DNA from: an uncultured Clostridia bacterium
GTDB taxonomy: Bacteria > Bacillota > Clostridia > HGM11514
DNA: 24,334 bases
Reading direction: 5' to 3'
Assembly (NCBI GenBank): GCA_902478725.1
Contig: CABSMD010000014.1
Span: 1-24,334 of the forward strand
The position numbers and the translations under genes are program-made. Position 1 is the first letter of the stretch; each line of letters opens with the position of its first letter. The notes under the pieces are model-generated. The model searched no databases. It saw only the letters and a list, made by a program, of their open reading frames with translations, and was not told where the DNA came from. Below are positions 16,309-21,585 of this stretch, in pieces.

Positions 16309-16413
16309 TATGGTATAGGCAACTCACTTTTCAGTAAGATAGTAACGGCCGGTCCCAAGTTTTATTCGGGGAAAAGGGAGTTGCTTAGCAAAATTGGAAC
16401 TTATGCTATGGTA
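16309..16413 (+). repeat. Palindromic repeat element, copy 1
   Basis: A unit of about 100 bp: TATGGTATA, GGCAACTCACTTTTC, a core with AGTAACGGCCGGTCCCAA and TTTTATTCGGGG, then GAAAAGGGAGTTGC and a tail GGAACTTATGCTATGGTA. The two arms are inverted repeats with one mismatch, so the unit can fold into a long hairpin. It lies directly after the araC stop and directly abuts copy 2. It holds no open frame. Confidence 0.9.
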
Positions 16414-16509
16414 GGCAACTCACTTTTCAGCAAGATAGTAACGGCCGGTCCCAAATTTTATTCGGGGAAAAGGGAGTTGCTTTGATAGCTGGAATTTATG
16501 TTATACTAA
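16414..16509 (+). repeat. Palindromic repeat element, copy 2 (tandem)
   Basis: Near-identical to copy 1 through the palindrome; the tail is more diverged (GGAATTTATGTTATACTA). TATACT at 16502-16507 with TTGCTT 19 bp upstream could serve as the promoter of the GH42-like gene that starts 35 bp further on; the spacing is not ideal, so this is tentative. Confidence 0.9.
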
Positions 16510-16543
16510 GACGTATTACAAACTCAGACAGGAGATGTTTATT

Positions 16544-18517
16544 ATGGAAGCAAAGCAGGCTGTTGAATTGCTTCGCACCAACCCGGTCTTTTGGTCGCGG
16601 TTGGGCTGGTGCTATGATCCGCCAATTTCCGATAAAAATGGTGAGCCATTGGTTTTTTCAAAAAATTTTTCCAAGGAAGTAAAATTTCACACAGATTTCG
16701 TGAAGGCCGGTGTAAAGCTACACACCAGCATCCTGCACACCGGCTGGGTCGGGGTGGACAAATACGATTATTCCGTGACCGATCAAACGCTTGACGCGGT
16801 TTTTGGCATAGATAATTCTATTTATTACATCCCGCGTATCAAGCTCAATGTGCCGGTTGACTGGTGCGCCGAAAACCCCACCGAGGTCTTTGTATACGAT
16901 AACGGGCCACGGGACGCGGAAGGAATCAAAGAGCTCGTTGGCACGCTTAAACATGATATTTTGGGCTATGAGTCCGAGAAAGGCTATTACGACGCCAACA
17001 GCAAAAACGACCCGGCGGCGCGGCCGAACGTCGGCGGCGTGATCGCCTTGCAGAGCTTCTCCTCTCAGAAATGGCGGCAGGGCGCGGGCGAGGCGCTGGT
17101 CAGGTTGATCCGCCACATTGAGAATGGACCCTACGCCGACCGGATTTTAGCCTACCATATCACTTACGGCGCGTGCGGGGAGAGTATGCCATGGGGCAGA
17201 CAGGATGGAAAATTTGGAGATTATGGGATCAGCAACCAAAAGGCATTTTGGGAATGGGGCTTGCAAAAATACGGGACGCCTGCACGGCTGCGGGAGGCTT
17301 GGGGAGAAGGGTGCTGTGAAACCGACGCGGTGCCGCCGCCTCATTGGCGGGAACGTCCGGACCGGCCTTTACGTTTAGGGAAAGAGGATATTATCTGTGT
17401 GGATTACGACCGATTCACCTCTGAAATGAACGCCGGCGCGATCGAATACTTTGGCAGGCTGGTGAAGGAGGAGACCGGCGGGAAAATAACTAACGGAAAG
17501 GTTTCTGGCGGGAAGGCCGTCGGTGTGTTTTACGGCTACTACCTGCATATGGCGCGCGCGGCCTATGCAGGACATCTGGCGATCGGGCAACTGCTGCGGT
17601 CTCACTATGTTGACTTTTTCGCGGCGCCAAAGTCCTACTACCGCAGCACACCAGGGGAACCCGGCGGGGAGATGTGCCCGGCCCAATCCATAAATCGCAG
17701 AAAGCTATGGCTGGACGAGTCGGACAACCGCACCCATCTATGTACCGCACAGGGAGAACGGCACAGGGCAGCACAGAATTTTTCCGAGACCCGTACGGTT
17801 CTGTGGCGGGAGTTTGCCAAAAATACCACGCACGGTTCTGGCTTTTGGTGGATGGACTTGGGGGGCGGCTGGTATGACGACCCGCAGATTATGAGTGAGA
17901 TAAAAAGAATTGTGGAGCTCAACCAAATACTGCAGAAAATAGAGCACCGCAGTATCAGCGAAATATTAATCGTGACGGACGAAGAGAGTGAATATTACAG
18001 GAGCGTCAATCCCAAGCTCCACCGCCAGGGCCTGGAGGAGAGCATCCGCGAGGCCCACCTGTGCGGCGCGCCGGTTGATATGCTGCGGTTTGCGGATTTA
18101 GGTGAAACAGATCTGCGCCCCTATCGGCTGGTGATCTTTTTAAGCGTCGTACGGCCCGATGGACGAGACTGGGAAACCATCCGGATTCCCGAAAACACGA
18201 CTGTGCTCTGGTGTGGCTGCGGCAATCTGCCTCCTTCGTGCAAAGGGACAGAGCAGGCTCCTCCCCTTTCGGCGGCGTTTGTGCGCCGGGCCGCCGAAGA
18301 AGCCGGCTGTCATCTCTACGCGCCGCTTGGCTGCACGGTGTACGCCGACAACCGTATTCTCTCGGTGTTCTCTTCTCATGAAGCGGTAAACGGCAGGCTA
18401 CTGCTGCCACATCCGGCGGGTCTGCATGAGTTGATCCGAAAGGAACACCTCGAAAAGGCAGAGGTTTTTCTATTTAGTCTAGGCCCTAAAGGCACGGTGT
18501 TCTACCAGTATGAATAG
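16544..18517 (+). CDS. GH42-like TIM-barrel glycoside hydrolase, family not assigned
   Basis: A 657-residue protein without a signal peptide, so probably cytoplasmic. Residues 1-460 look like a clan GH-A TIM barrel: KAGVKLHTSILHTGW, YYIPRIKLNVPVDWC, VIALQSFSSQKWRQGAGEAL, then YHITYGACGESMPWG with candidate acid/base Glu213, and KLWLDESDNRTH with candidate nucleophile Glu392. The C-terminal region from about 480 (ISEILIVTDEESEYY, DLRPYRLVIFL) resembles the glutamine-amidotransferase-like trimerisation domain of GH42 beta-galactosidases. A small internal duplication is visible near GGKITNGKVSGGKAVG. Start: ATG 9 nt behind GGAG; the ATG nine bases upstream touches the ribosome site. I do not recognise an exact family or substrate; an exo-beta-glycosidase on imported oligosaccharides is the likely role. 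Confidence 0.82.
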   Translation: MEAKQAVELLRTNPVFWSRLGWCYDPPISDKNGEPLVFSKNFSKEVKFHTDFVKAGVKLHTSILHTGWVGVDKYDYSVTDQTLDAVFGIDNSIYYIPRIKLNVPVDWCAENPTEVFVYDNGPRDAEGIKELVGTLKHDILGYESEKGYYDANSKNDPAARPNVGGVIALQSFSSQKWRQGAGEALVRLIRHIENGPYADRILAYHITYGACGESMPWGRQDGKFGDYGISNQKAFWEWGLQKYGTPARLREAWGEGCCETDAVPPPHWRERPDRPLRLGKEDIICVDYDRFTSEMNAGAIEYFGRLVKEETGGKITNGKVSGGKAVGVFYGYYLHMARAAYAGHLAIGQLLRSHYVDFFAAPKSYYRSTPGEPGGEMCPAQSINRRKLWLDESDNRTHLCTAQGERHRAAQNFSETRTVLWREFAKNTTHGSGFWWMDLGGGWYDDPQIMSEIKRIVELNQILQKIEHRSISEILIVTDEESEYYRSVNPKLHRQGLEESIREAHLCGAPVDMLRFADLGETDLRPYRLVIFLSVVRPDGRDWETIRIPENTTVLWCGCGNLPPSCKGTEQAPPLSAAFVRRAAEEAGCHLYAPLGCTVYADNRILSVFSSHEAVNGRLLLPHPAGLHELIRKEHLEKAEVFLFSLGPKGTVFYQYE

Positions 18518-18578
18518 GACAGGAACAAATTTTCGCAATATTTTACCTCAAAATCAGCAAAGAACAGGCAGATATTTG

Positions 18579-18592
18579 TGTAATCGATTGCA
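18579..18592. promoter_or_regulatory. LacI/GalR-type operator palindrome
   Basis: TGTAATCGATTGCA is a 14-bp palindrome with a single mismatched pair and a central CG, the typical shape of LacI-family operators. It ends 4 bp before the -35 box of the NagB-like gene, so a bound regulator could block or assist RNA polymerase. No LacI-family gene is in the window. Confidence 0.5.
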
Positions 18593-18596
18593 TCCC

Positions 18597-18625
18597 TTGT
18601 CGATAGCGGATTAATCAGGTATAAT
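18597..18625 (+). promoter_or_regulatory. Sigma-A promoter of the nagB-like gene
   Basis: TTGTCG and a perfect TATAAT are separated by 17 bp, 30 nt before the start codon and within the 138-bp gap after the GH42-like gene, so the nagB-like gene has its own promoter. Confidence 0.78.
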
Positions 18626-18655
18626 TTGTTTATCAATTTGATGGAGGAATGCAAA

Positions 18656-19444
18656 ATGGATCCTATTAAAACAATTCAGGCTGATTTGCTTGGAGTAGAG
18701 ATATACAACAGTCGGGACAGCATGGGCAAAAAAGCCAGCGGAGACATTGCCGCATGTATCCGGGAGCTATTGAAGGAGCAGGATGAGGTCAATATGATTT
18801 TTGCCGCCGCGCCTTCTCAAAACGAAATGCTGGAATATCTGGTCGCCGCGAAGGGGATTGATTGGAAGCGAATCAATGCCTTCCACATGGACGAATACGT
18901 ATGGTTATCCTATGACGCGCCCCAACGGTTTGGCAATTATCTGAAGAATCGGATTTTCTCCAGACTTCCGTTTCGCTCGGTCTCCTATCTGGACGGCAAC
19001 GCCGCCGATCCGGAGGCGGAATGCGCCCGGTATGCAGGGCTGCTGCGTACCCATCCGGTACATATTGTCTGCATGGGGATTGGCGAGAACGGCCATATCG
19101 CCTTTAATGACCCGCCCGTAGCGGACTTTCACGACAGCCGCATGGTCAAGGTAGTGGAGCTTGACAACATCTGCCGCCAGCAACAGGTAAACGACGGCTG
19201 CTTCGCCACATTTGATGAGGTACCAAAAAGGGCGCTGACCCTTACCGTGCCGACCCTGATGAACGGACAATATCTTTTTTGCTGTGCGCCAGGCCACACA
19301 AAGGCCGCCGCTGTGAAGAATATGGTAACCGGCACGATATCGGAAGAATGTCCCGCAACGGTTTTGCGGACACACAAAAACGCCAGGCTATACTGCGATT
19401 GCGACAGTGCGAAATATTTATTAAAGTCTCAGATATCGGTATAA
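18656..19444 (+). CDS. NagB-like glucosamine-6-phosphate isomerase/deaminase family protein
   Basis: A 262-residue cytoplasmic enzyme of the NagB/6-phosphogluconolactonase superfamily. Visible blocks: NMIFAAAPSQNEMLEYLV (phosphate-binding loop region), INAFHMDEYV with Asp79, HIVCMGIGENGHIAFNDPP with His147, and KRALTLTVPTLM, APGHTKAAAVKNMV. In Escherichia coli NagB the catalytic set is Asp141, His143 and Glu148 within GNDGHIAFNE; here the first is Asn145 and the last Asp152, so the activity may differ from true deamination. It might isomerise or deaminate another amino- or keto-sugar phosphate released by the neighbouring hydrolases. Start: ATG 8 nt behind GGAGG. Own promoter and LacI-type operator upstream; strong terminator downstream. 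Confidence 0.88.
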   Translation: MDPIKTIQADLLGVEIYNSRDSMGKKASGDIAACIRELLKEQDEVNMIFAAAPSQNEMLEYLVAAKGIDWKRINAFHMDEYVWLSYDAPQRFGNYLKNRIFSRLPFRSVSYLDGNAADPEAECARYAGLLRTHPVHIVCMGIGENGHIAFNDPPVADFHDSRMVKVVELDNICRQQQVNDGCFATFDEVPKRALTLTVPTLMNGQYLFCCAPGHTKAAAVKNMVTGTISEECPATVLRTHKNARLYCDCDSAKYLLKSQISV

Positions 19445-19452
19445 ATAAAAGG

Positions 19453-19486
19453 CAAAAGGGACGGATCAAATGATCCGTCCCTTTTG
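19453..19486. terminator. Bidirectional terminator between convergent genes
   Basis: CAAAAGGGACGGATC pairs perfectly (15 bp) with GATCCGTCCCTTTTG around the loop AAAT. It lies 9 bp after the NagB-like stop and 36 bp after the stop of the convergent esterase gene, with T-rich flank on the minus-strand side. Confidence 0.92.
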
Positions 19487-19521
19487 TGTAACTTTATGAT
19501 GTAAGGAAGATGGAAGCAATT

Positions 19522-21414
19522 TTATTGCAATAAGGTGTCCTCCACGGGGACAATCGGTTCAAGACTGCTGTTTAACATCAGGATGGTCTTGATCTCCCGG
19601 TCCGCAGTCGTATTCACGTTGACAGTCGCCGTCAATTCCTCCGTCTTGCCGGCGCCGATGCTAAGCGACATACGGTCCATGTCGATCATCCGGCGTGCCG
19701 CGCCAGAGGTATCGTACACTACCGTCACCATCGTTACCGCAACAGGCAGGGAATAGGTATTTTTCAGCTTTATTCCAGCTGTAATCTCGCCCTCCGTAAG
19801 CTCTGTGACGGCCGCGCCCCCACGGGAGTACGCAAACGGCTCGACCACCGACAGGATACTGGACGCGTTCTTATACTCGACCTGAATGGGCGCGCTCGAC
19901 ACCGCCGCACCCTTAATCCCGCGGGAATTGACCGGCGTAACCTCGAACTTGATATATTTTCCGGCGTCCTCAAACGTCGTGGTATAGGTGTTCTGATTTG
20001 CACCGGGAATCTCTGTAAAGCCGCCGTTCGACCGGTCGGAGCGCAGCCAGCGGATCGCTGTGCCTTGCTCGTCCTTGACATAATCGTTGAGGTTCTGATA
20101 GGTGTAACTGCCGGTCAGTACAGACCCTACCGCATTCTGTCCGCTTAAACTGACATTCTTGGCAAGCGGCGGCAGGGAGGGCAGAACGTCGTCTACAAAG
20201 AAATACCCAAAGGAAAAGTAGTTCTGTTTATAGCCAAACGAATTGGTAATCCCCTCTTTGGTTGTGATCGTAATGGTATGCTTGCCATAGGGCAATCCCT
20301 CACGCAGCAGGATGTTCATCGGCATCAGCCGCGCATCCCCGCTTTCTTTCAGCTTCTGATAGGCGTTTATCGTGCCGCGCGCCTCTTCCTTCCCGCTTTC
20401 ATCGGTAATGACAAAATCCGCGCTGCCGCCGATGTCGCCCTTGCCGCCATACAGGCCTACCATGGTGCCGGTAAACTCAAAGGTTACCGTATCTCCCGCT
20501 TGGGTGGACACCTTCGTCCCCTCCGGGAACGCGCGTTTCATGTTGGCGATCCGGCCGCTTTCGATCGGCCAGTTATCCGTTACCAGCTTCCAATTGCCAC
20601 TGTAAGTAGCTTTGCTGTCGGCATGAGATATGGTCTTTGGCTCACCGTATTCGTGATTGGTCATCGGCATTTCCTGCCAGTTTAACTTCTTAAAATAGGT
20701 ATTGTAACTCTTCTTAAACTGCCCGATCATATAGTCGGCATAGGCCCGGTAGCCATCGTTGTTCGGATGGGTACCATCCGCCGTCAAGGTACCTGGCACG
20801 CCCTTTTCCCAAACAGCTTCGCCCTTATCAACCAGATCCCAGATATAGGCATCCAGATCAATCACGCCGATGCCGTAGTACGCCGCGACCTCTTTGTGGG
20901 CAGCGATCGAAACCGCCAGCTTATCGCGTCCACCCGCTTTGGTGGTAAGCACAAAGATGACCACCGGTTGCTTGGGAAGCTTGGCCAGTTGGCGCACGAT
21001 TCCTTCCATATATGGCTTGGATGCAGTCGGGTCGCTTCTGCCCGCGTCGTTAACCGCGAATTCCACAAATACGACATCCGGTTCCTCCGCAATAAAATCC
21101 TTACGCATACGGTACATCCCCAGGTCGGAACAGGTACCGCCTACGCCTGCGTTGACCTCAATTACGGTTTTATTAGGAAATCTCTTTTGAAAAAACTCCT
21201 TGGTTACAAGGGTAGACCAACGGTTCGACTGCGGGGAAGCCCCGGAGCCCTCGGTGATCGATCCGCCCAAATAGGCGATTTTCAACTCGCCCGCCTCGTT
21301 ATTGAGGTTGTCTATTCCATACTTCTGCGCAGCCGCAAAGGTAACCGGGGTGATACAGAAGACCCCCAGTATCGTCACGGTCAGCAGGCACAGCACAATT
21401 CTTTTCAAATTCAT
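19522..21414 (-). CDS. Secreted SGNH/GDSL esterase with Ig-like module
   Basis: A 630-residue exported protein probably removing acetyl or similar esters from plant polysaccharide. Signal peptide: NLKRIVLCLLTVTILGVF to about FAAAQ. SGNH blocks are complete: YLGGSITEG (Ser52), NAGVGGTCSD (Gly near 93), FAVNDAG (Asn122) and ADGTHPNNDG (Asp213, His216). A beta-sandwich region follows (about 245-410), then an Ig-like module at about 417-513 (VGSVLTGSYTY, YIKFEVTPVNSRG) similar to one in the SLH protein encoded upstream, and a C-terminal domain of about 115 residues. No SLH or sortase signal is seen. GAGGAGG lies 8 nt before the ATG. Located 171 bp behind the SLH beta-helix gene, with a repeat copy and a hairpin in the gap. 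Confidence 0.9.
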   Translation of the reverse strand: MNLKRIVLCLLTVTILGVFCITPVTFAAAQKYGIDNLNNEAGELKIAYLGGSITEGSGASPQSNRWSTLVTKEFFQKRFPNKTVIEVNAGVGGTCSDLGMYRMRKDFIAEEPDVVFVEFAVNDAGRSDPTASKPYMEGIVRQLAKLPKQPVVIFVLTTKAGGRDKLAVSIAAHKEVAAYYGIGVIDLDAYIWDLVDKGEAVWEKGVPGTLTADGTHPNNDGYRAYADYMIGQFKKSYNTYFKKLNWQEMPMTNHEYGEPKTISHADSKATYSGNWKLVTDNWPIESGRIANMKRAFPEGTKVSTQAGDTVTFEFTGTMVGLYGGKGDIGGSADFVITDESGKEEARGTINAYQKLKESGDARLMPMNILLREGLPYGKHTITITTKEGITNSFGYKQNYFSFGYFFVDDVLPSLPPLAKNVSLSGQNAVGSVLTGSYTYQNLNDYVKDEQGTAIRWLRSDRSNGGFTEIPGANQNTYTTTFEDAGKYIKFEVTPVNSRGIKGAAVSSAPIQVEYKNASSILSVVEPFAYSRGGAAVTELTEGEITAGIKLKNTYSLPVAVTMVTVVYDTSGAARRMIDMDRMSLSIGAGKTEELTATVNVNTTADREIKTILMLNSSLEPIVPVEDTLLQ

Positions 21415-21440
21415 GATGGTATCCTCCTCTTTAGGGTAGG

Positions 21441-21475
21441 ATGCAGGACGGAACGCAAACCGTCCCGCCCTGCAT
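21441..21475. other. Stem-loop upstream of the esterase gene
   Basis: ATGCAGG pairs with CCTGCAT and ACGG with CCGT, with a 5-nt bulge and an 8-nt loop. It stands between repeat copy 3 and the ribosome site of the esterase gene. No U-tract follows on the minus strand. Confidence 0.5.
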
Positions 21476-21479
21476 GGGG

Positions 21480-21574
21480 TATGTTATAAGCAACTTGCTT
21501 TTCAACAAGAAAGTAACAGCCGGTCCCAAATTTTATTCAGGGAAAAGGGAGTTGCATAGCTCAATTAGAACTTA
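21480..21574 (+). repeat. Palindromic repeat element, copy 3
   Basis: Same plus-strand orientation as copies 1 and 2, about 5 kb away. Shares AGCAACTTGCTTTTCAACAAG in altered form, GTAACAGCCGGTCCCAAA, TTTTATTCAGGG, AAAAGGGAGTTGCATAGC and the tail AGAACTTATGTTATGGTA. One arm has two further substitutions, so pairing is slightly weaker. It lies 11 bp after the stop of the SLH protein gene and is therefore transcribed in the opposite sense to its orientation. Confidence 0.9.
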
Positions 21575-21585
21575 TGTTATGGTAT

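Noticed and set aside
16309..16509. Tandem repeats as a CRISPR array
   Set aside because: Units abut without unique spacers, are about 95 bp long and no cas gene is present.
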